From Galbitalea sp036271875 (lineage in GTDB: Bacteria > Actinomycetota > Actinomycetes > Actinomycetales > Microbacteriaceae), in contig DATAZU010000026.1 of assembly GCA_036271875.1 (NCBI GenBank), positions 1 to 64,000 of the forward strand: a stretch of DNA of 64,000 bases, read 5' to 3'. Shown in pieces: positions 8,131 to 16,843 of the stretch; the stretch's first letter is position 1; every line of letters begins with the position of its first letter. The notes below the pieces were generated by a model. That model did no database searches and was not told the origin of the DNA. It worked only from the letters and a program-made list of their open reading frames with translations. The translations under genes were made by a program, and so were the position numbers.

Positions 8131-9455
8131 TTCGTACTTTCCGATCACTCGGCATCTTCAACTATCGCGTCTTCTTCTTTGGGGCATTCGTCTCCAATAT
8201 CGGCACCTGGATGCAGCGCACCGCGCAGGACTGGATCGTCCTCACACACCTGACCCACAATGATGCCGCCGCCGTCGGCGTTACCCTCGCGCTGCAGTTC
8301 GGCCCGGTCCTTCTACTCATGCCCGTTGCCGGGCTCATCGCCGATCGCTTCAATCGCCGCAGGATGCTGGTCATCACGCAGATCAGCATGGGCGTTCTCG
8401 GATTGGGTCTTGGGCTCATCGTGCTGGCAAATGTTGAGACTCTCGCGGAGGTCTACGCGTTTGCCTTCGCGCTCGGAGTCGTGTCCGCGATTGACGCTCC
8501 CGTCCGTCAGACATTTGTCTCCGAACTGGTTCCGCAATCGTCCATCCCGAACGCGGTGTCGCTCAACTCTGCATCCTTCAACGGAGCACGACTCATTGGC
8601 CCGGGCGTCGCCGGCCTTCTGATCGCCGCCATCGGATCTGGATGGGTCTTCATCATCAATGCCGCGAGCTTCGGCGCGATGCTCATTGCCCTTGCGCTTA
8701 TCCGGCCCGCAGAACTCAACGCGCCAAACAGGCCGCCACGCAAGCGCGGACAGATCGTCGAGGGTTGGCGCTATGTCGGTTCACGGCCCGATATTGTCGT
8801 CGTGCTGGTGATGATGTTCCTCGTCGGGACCTTCGGCATGAACTTCCCGATCTTCTCCTCAACGATGTCACTGGCCTTCCATCAGGGCGCAACCGGCTAC
8901 GGCGTTCTCTCGTCCGTCATGGCAATTGGCTCAGTACTCGGTGCGCTACTGGCAGCAAGGCGGGAACAGCCTCGAGTCATGGTGGTCGGGCTCGCCTCAC
9001 TCGGATTCGGGATCTCGATGCTGGCATCCGCCCTGATGCCGTCCTACCTGACCTTCGCCGTGGTCCTGATCGCGGTCGGACTCAGCGCCCTCACCATGAT
9101 CACGAGCGCCAACGCGTACGTGCAGACGACGACCTCGCCGAACATGCGGGGTCGGGTGATGGCACTGTACATGGCCATCTTTGCCGGAACCACGCCGATT
9201 GGATCCCCGCTCGTCGGATGGGTGGCAAACATCGCGGGGCCCCGCTGGGCGATTGTTGTCGGAGCGGCAGCAGGGTTCGCCGCCGCGGGCGTCGCCCTCG
9301 GCTGGATGATCGTGACTAACCGACTGCGCATCCACCGTGACCGGGACGCGAGATTCGGCCTCGCATTCAGCTACGACCACGCGATCCAAATCAGGCGTAG
9401 GCGCCCGACCGCTGAAGACCTCTCAACCACCGAGATCGCAATCCAACGCGGATAA
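8127..9455 (+). CDS. MFS transporter, EntS/MFS_3 type drug or siderophore exporter
   Basis: This 442-aa, 12-helix major-facilitator protein is of the MFS_3 group. It opens RTFRSLGIFNYRVFFFGAFVSNIGTWMQRTAQDWIVL, the standard first helix with GTWMQ. The loop 2-3 motif is present as GLIADRFNRRRML at about residues 66-78. The frame is open far upstream, but the GTG at the GTGA overlap with marR is the sensible start because it opens directly on the conserved domain. It probably expels a toxic compound sensed by the MarR partner. The substrate cannot be told from the sequence. Confidence 0.9.
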   Translation: MIRTFRSLGIFNYRVFFFGAFVSNIGTWMQRTAQDWIVLTHLTHNDAAAVGVTLALQFGPVLLLMPVAGLIADRFNRRRMLVITQISMGVLGLGLGLIVLANVETLAEVYAFAFALGVVSAIDAPVRQTFVSELVPQSSIPNAVSLNSASFNGARLIGPGVAGLLIAAIGSGWVFIINAASFGAMLIALALIRPAELNAPNRPPRKRGQIVEGWRYVGSRPDIVVVLVMMFLVGTFGMNFPIFSSTMSLAFHQGATGYGVLSSVMAIGSVLGALLAARREQPRVMVVGLASLGFGISMLASALMPSYLTFAVVLIAVGLSALTMITSANAYVQTTTSPNMRGRVMALYMAIFAGTTPIGSPLVGWVANIAGPRWAIVVGAAAGFAAAGVALGWMIVTNRLRIHRDRDARFGLAFSYDHAIQIRRRRPTAEDLSTTEIAIQRG

Positions 9456-9488
9456 GACTCGCTCTTTCCAGCCGGAGGGAGTGGAATA

Positions 9489-9534
9489 GGCGAAGCGATT
9501 TCGTTTCATGTGCGAAGCGAACTCCGCCTACCCG
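9489..9534. repeat. Imperfect intergenic hairpin
   Basis: TAGGCG and CGCCTA bracket the inner arms TTCGTTTC and GAAGCGAA, giving an interrupted stem between the MFS gene and the acyl-CoA synthetase gene on the same strand. It could be a weak terminator for the marR-MFS operon. No U-run follows. Confidence 0.35.
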
Positions 9535-9556
9535 TCTGTCAAAGGAGATAGCCGTA

Positions 9557-11140
9557 ATGACCCGTAGCACTTTCCCCGACGTCGAGATCCCGAACCTCAG
9601 CATCTACGACTTTCTGTTCGGCTCCCTCGAACCATCCGAACTCGAGGTTGCGGCGCTCGTCGACGGCACCAGTGGGGCATCAACCAGCTACGGACAACTC
9701 GTCGCCCAGATCAACGCGGTTGCCGGCGCCCTCGCCAAGCGGGGTGTGACGACGGAGACGACCATCGGACTTCTGTGCCCGAACACTCCGGCGTTCGCTG
9801 TCGTGTTCCACGGCATCCTCCGCGCGGGCGCTGTCGTCACGACGATCAATTCGCTGTACACGGCGGAGGAGATCGCCGGGCAGCTGAGGGATGCCGGCGC
9901 GACCTTCCTGTTCACCGTCTCGCCGCTTCTTGCCGGCGCGAAGGCCGCAGCCGAGGAGGTCGGCATCGACGCCGATCATCTCATCGTGATGGACGGCGCC
10001 GAGGGCTATCCATCGCTGAAGGACCTGATCATGGAGCAGGCGCCAGCACCCGAGGTGTCGTTTGACCCAGCAACCCATCTCGCGGTGCTGCCATACTCGT
10101 CCGGAACGACGGGAAGGCCGAAGGGCGTGATGCTCACGCACCGCAATCTGGTCGCGAACGTCGCCCAGAGCGAAGTCAACATCGGCGTCGAGACCGGTGA
10201 CGTGGTGCTCGCGGTGCTGCCGTTTTACCACATCTACGGACTCACGGTCCTGCTTAACTTCGCCATGAAGACCCGATCGACGCTGGTGACGATGCCGCGA
10301 TTCGACCTGCCGGAATTCCTTCGAATCATCCAGGATCACAAGTGCACCTGGGTCTTCATCGCACCACCGATCGCCGTCGCGCTGGCCAAGCATCCGATGG
10401 TCGACCAGTTCGACCTCTCTTCGGTCAAGGCGATCTTCTCGGGCGCAGCTCCACTCGATGAGAACCTGGCCGGCGCGGTTGCCAAGCGGCTGAACACGAT
10501 AGTGCGACAGGGCTACGGGATGACCGAACTCAGCCCGGTCTCGCACACGATTCCGCTCAATCGCGACGACATCTCGCTGTCAACGATCGGTCTGGCCATC
10601 CCGAACCTCGAGTCGAAGCTGGTCGATCCCGAAACCGGTGAGGAGATCCCGCAGCCGACGTCGGGCGTCAGCGAGCCGGGCGAGCTCATGTGCAAAGGGC
10701 CGAACGTGATGATGGGGTACCTGAATAACGACGAGGCCACCCGGGCGACACTCACGGACGACGGATGGCTGCACACCGGCGACATTGCGACGGTCGACTC
10801 GAACGGCATCTACAAGATCGTCGACCGGCTCAAGGAGCTCATCAAGTACAAGGGCTACCAGGTCGCTCCGGCCGTGCTCGAGGCCGTGCTGCTGACGCAT
10901 CCGCAGATCGCCGACGCCGCGGTCATCGGCGTGAACGACGAGGACGGCCAGGAGATCCCGAAGGCGTACGTCGTGCTGCAGCCGGATGCGACCCTCAGCG
11001 AAGACGAGGTGATGGACTTTGTTGCGTCGAAGGTCGCGCCGCACGAGAAGGTGCGTCGCGTTGAGTTCATTGACGTCATTCCGAAGTCAACCGCGGGCAA
11101 GATCCTGCGCAAGGACCTGCGCGCCCGCGAGGCCGCCTAA
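9557..11140 (+). CDS. Acyl-CoA synthetase, 4-coumarate-CoA ligase-like (AMP-forming)
   Basis: This 527-aa ANL-superfamily enzyme activates a carboxylic acid to its CoA thioester through an acyl-AMP. The ATP-binding loop YSSGTTGRPKGVMLTH spans residues 180-195. YGMTELSP, the A5 motif, is near 317-324, and DGWLHTGDIATVD supplies the ribose-binding aspartate. The C-terminal lysine motif PKSTAGKILRKDL is at about 509-521. Overall it is closest to plant-type 4CL and actinobacterial 4CL-like proteins. The acid could be a cinnamate or a medium-chain acid; no pathway neighbours decide this. The RBS AAGGAG is nine bases upstream. Confidence 0.9.
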   Translation: MTRSTFPDVEIPNLSIYDFLFGSLEPSELEVAALVDGTSGASTSYGQLVAQINAVAGALAKRGVTTETTIGLLCPNTPAFAVVFHGILRAGAVVTTINSLYTAEEIAGQLRDAGATFLFTVSPLLAGAKAAAEEVGIDADHLIVMDGAEGYPSLKDLIMEQAPAPEVSFDPATHLAVLPYSSGTTGRPKGVMLTHRNLVANVAQSEVNIGVETGDVVLAVLPFYHIYGLTVLLNFAMKTRSTLVTMPRFDLPEFLRIIQDHKCTWVFIAPPIAVALAKHPMVDQFDLSSVKAIFSGAAPLDENLAGAVAKRLNTIVRQGYGMTELSPVSHTIPLNRDDISLSTIGLAIPNLESKLVDPETGEEIPQPTSGVSEPGELMCKGPNVMMGYLNNDEATRATLTDDGWLHTGDIATVDSNGIYKIVDRLKELIKYKGYQVAPAVLEAVLLTHPQIADAAVIGVNDEDGQEIPKAYVVLQPDATLSEDEVMDFVASKVAPHEKVRRVEFIDVIPKSTAGKILRKDLRAREAA

Positions 11141-11145
11141 ACCAC

Positions 11146-11210
11146 TCCGTGAGGGGCGGCAGAAGGCCCTTAAACCGCTCCGGTTAGGGCCTTCTGCCGC
11201 CCCTCACGGA
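11146..11210. repeat. Intergenic inverted repeat, GTGAGGGGCGGC family, copy 2 (bidirectional terminator position)
   Basis: Perfect 25-base arms begin TCCGTGAGGGGCGGCAGAAG and end in GGCCCT, with an inner AACCG/CGGTT stem. The element sits between the stop codons of two convergent genes, the acyl-CoA synthetase and the transglutaminase. That position suits a bidirectional terminator. Confidence 0.92.
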
Positions 11211-11218
11211 TTCTCGGT

Positions 11219-12064
11219 TCAGGCTTCGCGGGTGATTTCGACCGTGACGAAGAGGGATGAACTGTACGGCCCTGCGTACACTCCGCGCAGTGGGGCCACG
11301 TCGTTGTAGTCGCGCCCATGCCCCACCGTCACGTGGCGGTCACCGATCTCGATGAGGTTGGTCGGGTCGAAGCCGTGCCAATATCCGCAGAACCACTCGA
11401 CCCAGGCGTGCGATTCGCCCGCGATCGTTTCACCGATCGCGGCATCCGGCTTGGGATGCAGGTAGCCCGAGACGTATCGGGCCGGGATGCCAACGGACCG
11501 AAGTGCGCCGAGCGCCAGGTGGGCGATGTCCTGGCAGACTCCACGTCGGCCCGCCCACGCTTCCGCGGCCGTCGTGTGGACGCCGGTCACGCCCTGCATG
11601 TACTCAACCTTTTCGCCGATCGCGGTACAGATGGCGAGCGCGGCATCACACGGGCTGTCTGATCCGGCGAGAATCTCAGCCGCAAGCGCTGCAACCTCGG
11701 CGGGTGGGTCCGTTCGCCGAGTCTGAGCGAGTTGCTCGACGTACTCCGTTGCTGCCGCCGCGGCATCCGCCAGGTCATCCCAGCCGAGCCCGTGCTCCGA
11801 ATGGTCGCGCGGCCGAACCTCAACGAGGCTCGTCGCGGTCAGCGCCAACTCCTTGTGCGGAGTGAGAATCTCAAACGATGAAACCCGCGTTCCCCAGTAG
11901 TCGACATAGGAGTGGAGGCTCGAAATCGGAAGGATGTCGAGGTTCGAAAAGAGAACCAGCTGGCCATCGGTGGATGCCGGCAGCATCCGCGCTTCGTTGT
12001 ACGACGCCGTGACATCGCCCTTGTAATGAAACCCGGTTCGATGCGTGATGCGCAGTCGGTTCAC
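11219..12064 (-). CDS. Transglutaminase-like cysteine protease-fold protein
   Basis: This 281-aa protein has a bacterial transglutaminase N-terminal domain (residues about 1-85, starting RITHRTGFHY) and a transglutaminase core. The catalytic triad is intact: C177 in RRGVCQDIAH, H219 in ESHAWVEW and D233 in GFDPTN. It is the last gene of a three-gene operon with an alpha-E protein (4-base overlap) and an ATP-grasp protein. This trio recurs in many bacteria and is predicted to make and trim or crosslink a peptide or amide modification. The actual substrate is unknown. Confidence 0.9.
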   Translation of the reverse strand: MNRLRITHRTGFHYKGDVTASYNEARMLPASTDGQLVLFSNLDILPISSLHSYVDYWGTRVSSFEILTPHKELALTATSLVEVRPRDHSEHGLGWDDLADAAAAATEYVEQLAQTRRTDPPAEVAALAAEILAGSDSPCDAALAICTAIGEKVEYMQGVTGVHTTAAEAWAGRRGVCQDIAHLALGALRSVGIPARYVSGYLHPKPDAAIGETIAGESHAWVEWFCGYWHGFDPTNLIEIGDRHVTVGHGRDYNDVAPLRGVYAGPYSSSLFVTVEITREA

Positions 12065-12993
12065 GAATTCTCCCGAACCCAGCTGGGCGCAGCGTTGGTC
12101 GGAAAGTAGCGCTGTCGAATCGCCTCGGACGCCGCACTCGTTGCGAGCTGCACGTTGTCCATGTGCATCGTGAGGTCCTCAAGAATCTCGGCGATCGGCC
12201 GGAACTCGAGCTCGCTGCGAATCTGCCCGAGAAGCCGAAGGGCCTGGTCGCTGACGCCGACGCGGTCGGTGCGAGGCTCGATGTCGCGCATGCACTGCTC
12301 CGCGCGAGTCACGGAGAAGAGAATACTCCGCGGGAACAGGCGATCGAGGAGCAGGAACTCGGCGGCGTTCCGTGCGCTCGGCACGCCGCGATACGTGCGC
12401 AGGTACGCCTCGTATGCGCCGACGCTGCGCAGGATCGTCGTCCACGACGGGCCGCTTGCCTCGGTCAGCGAACGAGTTGCGAGCAGTCGCGCCGTCATGT
12501 CCGCGCGCTCGATGCTGCGACCAAGAGTGAAGAAGAGCCACGCCTCATCACGGCTGGTGGCTGACTCGATGATGCCGACCGCAAGCGCAGACCTCTCGCG
12601 AACCCAGCCGAAGAACTCGTGCACCTTGTCGCTGGAAACCTTGCGTGGCATCCGGGCTCGCGTGGTGTTGAGCACCTCCCACAGTTCGGTCGAGATGACC
12701 TCGCGGGCGCGACGCGCATTTTCGCGCGCCGCATTCAACGAGTACGCAATGGATGCGGGCTGTGTTCGATCGACTGCGAGAATACCGAGCACGTCCGCCC
12801 GGGTCAGTTCCTGATCCTCCGGTGGCATCTCGGCGCCCATGACGCTGAGCAGAGATCGGCAGGCAAAGTCCTCTTCGATCCAGGGATCCTCGAGCAGTAA
12901 CTGCAGGTGCACATCCAGTATCCGAGCCGTGCCGTCGCTGCGCTCGATGTACCTGCCTATCCAGAACAGGCTCTCGGCGATGCGGCTCAGCAT
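12061..12993 (-). CDS. Alpha-E domain protein (DUF403)
   Basis: This 310-aa, almost wholly helical protein opens MLSRIAESLFWIGRYIERSDGTARILDVH, the signature of the alpha-E family. It carries further family stretches such as WLFFTLGRSIERADMTARLL at about residues 161-180. It starts within the last seven bases of the ATP-grasp gene and overlaps the transglutaminase start by four bases, so the three products are made together. No biochemical function is established. Genomic association suggests a scaffold or partner for the ATP-grasp ligase. Confidence 0.92.
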   Translation of the reverse strand: MLSRIAESLFWIGRYIERSDGTARILDVHLQLLLEDPWIEEDFACRSLLSVMGAEMPPEDQELTRADVLGILAVDRTQPASIAYSLNAARENARRAREVISTELWEVLNTTRARMPRKVSSDKVHEFFGWVRERSALAVGIIESATSRDEAWLFFTLGRSIERADMTARLLATRSLTEASGPSWTTILRSVGAYEAYLRTYRGVPSARNAAEFLLLDRLFPRSILFSVTRAEQCMRDIEPRTDRVGVSDQALRLLGQIRSELEFRPIAEILEDLTMHMDNVQLATSAASEAIRQRYFPTNAAPSWVRENS

Positions 12994-14711
12994 GTCGTGA
13001 CCCCAAACGTGAGACCCGCGGGGCGCCCTTCGACGAGCTCAGGGACCGAGAGCGCGGAGGCCGCCTGTTGCTGTTGCTGCTCCTGGTCGTTTCGCGGGGC
13101 TTCGAGCGGCGAGTGGTCCTGCACGTGGTCCCCCGGAATGATTGAGATCGAGCTCGTCGGAGCCGCCTGGTCGGCGACCAGGCCCTGGATGTTGTGGCGT
13201 GAGGTTCCGAGTGGATCCTTCCCGACCACCCAGGTGTCCTTCGACCCACCACCCTGTGAGCTGTTGACCACGAGCTCGCCCTCGGGCAGCGCAACGCGCG
13301 TGAGGCCGCCCGGCAGAACCCAGACATCCTTACCGTCGTTGACAGCGAACGGTCGCAGGTCGGCGTGCCTGGGCCGCATCCCCGCGTCGACCAGTGTCGG
13401 AATCGTCGACAGCTGCACGACGGGCTGGGCGATCCAGCCGCGGGGATCGGCGATCAGTCGGGTACGCAGGTCGTCCAGCTCCTTCGCCGTTGCCGCGGGC
13501 CCGACGACGAGACCCTTGCCTCCGGACCCGTCGACGGGTTTGACGACAAGCTCGTCCAGACGGTCGAGCACCTCCTCGAGCGCACCCGGCTCCTCGAGTC
13601 GCCAGGTGTCGACATTCGGGATGATCGGATCCTCGGAGAGGTAATACCGGATGAGGTCAGGCAGGTAGGTGTAAACGAGCTTGTCGTCGGCGACCCCGTT
13701 GCCCACGGCGTTCGCGATCGTCACATTGCCGAGTCGCGCTGCGAGCAGCAGGCCAGGACTGCCGAGCATCGAATCCGCGCGAAACTGCAGCGGATCAAGG
13801 AACTCGTCATCGACGCGGCGATAGATGACGTCAACGCGCGTCGGTCCCGCGGTTGTCCGCATCCACACCCGACCACCAGAGCAAAACAGGTCGCGGCCCT
13901 CGACCAGCTCGACGCCCATCAGACGGGCGAGCAGCGTGTGCTCGTAGTACGCCGAGTTAAAGACGCCGGGGGTCAGCACAACAACCGTTGGGCTCTCGAC
14001 CCCGTCCGGCGCTGACGCCTGCAGCGCCTGCAGCAGTTTGTTCGGGTAGTCACCGACAGGACGCACCTTCATGCTCACGAACAGTTCCGGCAGCGTCTGA
14101 GCCATCACCCGACGATTGGAGATGACATAGCTCACACCACTCGGCACCCGCACATTGTCTTCGAGCACCCGCCAGGTGCCCGCCTCATCACGGATCAGGT
14201 CAATGCCGGACACCTGGATGCGCACCCCGTTTGCGGACACGATACCGGCGGCTTCCCGATGGAAGTGACTCGATGACGTGACCAGCGAAGCCGGAATGAC
14301 CCGATCGCGAACGGCCAGCTGGGCACCGTAGATATCGGCGAGAAAGCGCTCGAGGGCTCGGACCCGCTGCTTGATGCCCGCTTCGACCCCGCTCCATTCG
14401 GCCTGGTCGATGACACGCGGAACAGCATCCAGCGGAAACGGCCGCTCCTCACCGGCAAAGTCGAACGTGACTCCCTGCGCCAGGTAGCTCGCGCCGAGAG
14501 CATCCGTGCGACCGCGCAATTCCTCCTGCGTCATCTGCGCGAGCGCCGAGTAGATCTCCTTGTACGAAGACCGCGCAACGGCTTTCGACTCGAACATCTC
14601 GTCGAACGCCGGCGCAACCCTGCGGATCCCGCTCGGGGACGACAAACGCTTGGATGCGGTGTCCTTCGGCGCGGTGGCAACACTGCCATAGCCGTCGAAC
14701 AGGTCACCCAT
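12987..14711 (-). CDS. Circularly permuted ATP-grasp type 2 protein (DUF404/407)
   Basis: This 574-aa protein is of the circularly permuted ATP-grasp type 2 family, predicted to be a peptide or amide ligase. Recognisable segments are YLAQGVTFDFAGEERPFPLD near 100-120, VLEDNVRVPSGVSYVISNRR near 185-205 and VVLTPGVFNSAYYEH. The nucleotide-binding KPVDGSGGKGLVVGP follows at about 390-405. The last 45 or so residues are atypical: a glutamine run, then SVPELVEGRP, which is encoded by a REP-like repeat at 13025-13046. The family core therefore ends earlier and this tail is probably an acquired extension. It is the first gene of the alpha-E/transglutaminase operon. Confidence 0.9.
   Translation of the reverse strand: MGDLFDGYGSVATAPKDTASKRLSSPSGIRRVAPAFDEMFESKAVARSSYKEIYSALAQMTQEELRGRTDALGASYLAQGVTFDFAGEERPFPLDAVPRVIDQAEWSGVEAGIKQRVRALERFLADIYGAQLAVRDRVIPASLVTSSSHFHREAAGIVSANGVRIQVSGIDLIRDEAGTWRVLEDNVRVPSGVSYVISNRRVMAQTLPELFVSMKVRPVGDYPNKLLQALQASAPDGVESPTVVVLTPGVFNSAYYEHTLLARLMGVELVEGRDLFCSGGRVWMRTTAGPTRVDVIYRRVDDEFLDPLQFRADSMLGSPGLLLAARLGNVTIANAVGNGVADDKLVYTYLPDLIRYYLSEDPIIPNVDTWRLEEPGALEEVLDRLDELVVKPVDGSGGKGLVVGPAATAKELDDLRTRLIADPRGWIAQPVVQLSTIPTLVDAGMRPRHADLRPFAVNDGKDVWVLPGGLTRVALPEGELVVNSSQGGGSKDTWVVGKDPLGTSRHNIQGLVADQAAPTSSISIIPGDHVQDHSPLEAPRNDQEQQQQQAASALSVPELVEGRPAGLTFGVTTC
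13025..13046. repeat. REP-like CCCTTCGAC..CTCAGGG repeat, copy 1 (inside ATP-grasp gene)
   Basis: The sequence GCCCTTCGACGAGCTCAGGG followed by AC matches two other sites in the window, 50573-50596 (inverted) and 61773-61796. Here it lies in the coding sequence and, read on the minus strand, encodes SVPELVEGR near the C-terminus. Confidence 0.75.
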
Positions 14712-14780
14712 GGCCAGAGCCTAGCCTCGGGGTGTTGCGGCGATGTTTCGATTGGCGGTCACGGGCATTTCGGTGCAGCA

Positions 14781-15146
14781 CTAACCAATAACCGATGACC
14801 AGTTGTACAGCGCACCGAATCCGGCTCCGCAGACGATGACCAGGGCGAGGAGTGCCACCCACCACGCGTAATGACGTTTCACGAGCAGGATGATCGCGAC
14901 AATCGTTCCCGCCATGGCGACCAGCAGCGCCACCAGGAACGCGACGTAGGTGAGTGACTGCGCGGCACCCGTGTCGTTGGGGCTATCCGCGCCGCCGAAT
15001 TCGAAAAGAACCCAGCCGAGAGCCATGAAGACGAAGGCAACCGGGTTGCCCAGAAGAAGCAGGATGGTGACCACCAGGTCGATTACCCGTCCCGGGCCGT
15101 ATGCTCGCCTCACTGCCGGATCCGGCAGCGAGGCCACTTCGGTCAC
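14781..15146 (-). CDS. Small integral membrane protein (hypothetical)
   Basis: This 121-aa protein has three strongly hydrophobic segments: DLVVTILLLLGNPVAFVFMALGWVLF (about 21-46), LTYVAFLVALLVAMAGTIVAIILLV (about 63-87) and WWVALLALVIVCGAGFGALYNW. The frame is open for another 97 codons upstream, but that part is Arg/Ser-rich and non-hydrophobic. I chose the GTG at the GTGA overlap because a GGAGG site precedes it and the preceding small reading frame ends there. I do not recognise the family beyond a generic actinobacterial membrane protein. Confidence 0.65.
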   Translation of the reverse strand: MTEVASLPDPAVRRAYGPGRVIDLVVTILLLLGNPVAFVFMALGWVLFEFGGADSPNDTGAAQSLTYVAFLVALLVAMAGTIVAIILLVKRHYAWWVALLALVIVCGAGFGALYNWSSVIG

Positions 15147-15280
15147 GTCCTGCCTCCGACTGCGACGAAGTAGAGCACAAACGCCGCGATCGCGCCGATG
15201 ATCACCACGACGAGTCCAATCAACGCAATCCAGCACGCCCGGCGTCTCGCTACGAGCGAACACGATCGAGAGCGCGACAT
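15143..15280 (-). CDS. Very small single-pass membrane protein, possibly a frameshifted N-terminus
   Basis: A 45-codon frame from ATG reads as a basic N-terminus (SLVARRRACW) followed by a clean membrane helix, IALIGLVVVIIGAIAAFVLY. It stops inside the GTGA start of the next membrane protein, which suggests translational coupling. The RBS is weak (GTGGG). An alternative start, GTG at 15320 with GAGG close by, is in another frame and reads SPTPNRTRAAWDVALSIV, which also looks coding. The real gene could therefore be longer and carry a frameshift near 15250. Confidence 0.45.
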   Translation of the reverse strand: MSRSRSCSLVARRRACWIALIGLVVVIIGAIAAFVLYFVAVGGRT

Positions 15281-15354
15281 CCCACGCGGCGCGAGTCCGG
15301 TTCGGTGTCGGGCTGGGCACGTGCCTCAGCGTAACGGTGAGCCGGATTTGCCTG

Positions 15355-15966
15355 CTAGAGGCCCGGCGCAATGACCGGACACCTCGACTTGAGGACCGCG
15401 AGCGGGGCGCCGCCGGGCCCACGGGTGACATAGGCAAACGGTGACGGCACCGCCATCGAGGATTCGACGCTGTCGAGGTAGCTCAGCCGACTCGGTAGGG
15501 ATGACACCAGTCCGCCTGCGCTCCGGATGCACGCGACGAAGTCGTTCTTGAGGTACGAGTACTGGTAGCTCCACTGCGCGGTCGTGCGAAGCGTCTCTCG
15601 GACCGAGACGCTTGGGTACTGGAGCGAGCACGCGTCGAGCGCTCGGGCCAGGGCGGCGCCGCCCTGTGGATCCGCGGGGTAGGTGTACGGTCCGGGCGGA
15701 AGCAGTCGGAAGTCGACGTTCGTGATTCCGTGGGATCGAACGCACTCTGTCATGATCGTTGGCCACTCCTCGTTGGAGATGAAGCGATCGAGTGTTACCC
15801 CGAAAAACGAGTAGCCGTCCGGCCCGTCGCCTTCCGCGCGTGAGACCAGCCTCGGAAGCTCCGCTGTTGTCGGGGCCGGCGGCGCGGGCACCTCGCCACA
15901 ACCCGCGAGCGTCGAGGCAAGAGCGACGACGGCGAGCAGCAGACCCGCAACTCGGATGGCCGCCAC
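15355..15966 (-). CDS. Secreted lipoprotein of unknown function
   Basis: This 203-aa protein has a lipoprotein signal: a short N-terminus (VAAIR), the hydrophobic run VAGLLLAVVALAST and a lipobox LAGC with the cysteine at about residue 21. A Pro/Ala linker follows. The mature part has four further cysteines (TECVRSHG, DACSLQYP, VACIRSAGG, SRCPVIA) that could form two disulfides. GTG was chosen because GAGGATGGGG lies just upstream and it opens directly on the signal peptide. I do not recognise the domain. The short membrane protein genes follow downstream on the same strand. Confidence 0.75.
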   Translation of the reverse strand: MAAIRVAGLLLAVVALASTLAGCGEVPAPPAPTTAELPRLVSRAEGDGPDGYSFFGVTLDRFISNEEWPTIMTECVRSHGITNVDFRLLPPGPYTYPADPQGGAALARALDACSLQYPSVSVRETLRTTAQWSYQYSYLKNDFVACIRSAGGLVSSLPSRLSYLDSVESSMAVPSPFAYVTRGPGGAPLAVLKSRCPVIAPGL

Positions 15967-15988
15967 AGCCCCATCCTCGCAAATTAGG

Positions 15989-16843
15989 TCAGGGAACGAC
16001 AGCGGGTCTGTCGGACTCGATCGCGTCGCGCAACTCACTGTCGAGCGTCAGTTCCACTGCCCTGGCCGAGTCCACGATGGACGCGGCCCGCCGTGCCCCG
16101 ACGATCGGGACAATCGAGCGGGAAAGCGAGAGTAGCCAGGCCAACAACGCCGACTGAAGCGAGATGCCGCGTTCGAGCGCGAGGCGATCGGTGCGCGGGA
16201 ACGCTGACGCGAGCGACCCGGACCCGGATAAGCCACCGAGCGGCGAGTACGGCAGGTAGGCAATTCCTTCCCGTTCGCAGAAGGCGAGCGTTTCGGAATC
16301 CGACGTGTCAAGTGGTCCGAACCGATTCTGGACCCCGGCAATGGGAATGACCGTGCGCGCGACGCTAACTTGCTCAACGGTCACGTTGGAGAGGCCAACG
16401 CGATTGACCTTGCCCTGTCGGGAAAGGTCAACGAGGGCGCCGACGCTATCGAGAAATGGCACGGTGGGATCGGGCTTGTGCAGGTAATAGAGGTCGATTG
16501 AGTCGACGCCCAACGCGCGGAGGCTGCGCTCACAGTCACGGCGGATCGACTCCGGCCGCCCATCCACACCCCAGTTGGCGCCCTCTCGAGTGTGGCCGCC
16601 CTTGGTCGCAACGAAGAGACCGGGATGTCGCGCGACCGCCCGTCCGACCAGCCTCTCGCTGTGCATCGGATCCGTTGCCGTTGCGTACGCGGCCGCCGTG
16701 TCAAGAAAGTCAATACCGGCGTCGATGGCTGCGTCGATCGTGCGCTCCGCCTCCGAGTCCGAGACCGATTCGTCGATCGACAGGTTCGCGGTTCCGAACG
16801 CGAGTGCGCTGACGGCGGCATCCGCAATCGACCGATGAATCAT
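15989..16843 (-). CDS. Aldo/keto reductase
   Basis: This 284-aa TIM-barrel NAD(P)H oxidoreductase has the family landmarks. The catalytic aspartate lies in AIDAGIDFLDTAAAY and the tyrosine is the last residue of that motif. The lysine is in FVATKGGH, and the substrate-handling DLYYLHKPDP matches the usual DLYQLHxxDP. VGLSNVTVEQV follows. Its start overlaps the upstream LacI regulator by four bases. A remnant of a second aldo/keto reductase lies at 19255-19452. The substrate is probably a sugar or sugar-derived aldehyde given the regulator and the rhamnose genes nearby. Confidence 0.9.
   Translation of the reverse strand: MIHRSIADAAVSALAFGTANLSIDESVSDSEAERTIDAAIDAGIDFLDTAAAYATATDPMHSERLVGRAVARHPGLFVATKGGHTREGANWGVDGRPESIRRDCERSLRALGVDSIDLYYLHKPDPTVPFLDSVGALVDLSRQGKVNRVGLSNVTVEQVSVARTVIPIAGVQNRFGPLDTSDSETLAFCEREGIAYLPYSPLGGLSGSGSLASAFPRTDRLALERGISLQSALLAWLLSLSRSIVPIVGARRAASIVDSARAVELTLDSELRDAIESDRPAVVP

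Noticed and set aside
13060..13085. CAG/CTG-like glutamine run in the ATP-grasp gene as a slippage site
   Set aside because: Only five glutamines encoded by mixed CAG/CAA-type codons; too short to be treated as a variable repeat.
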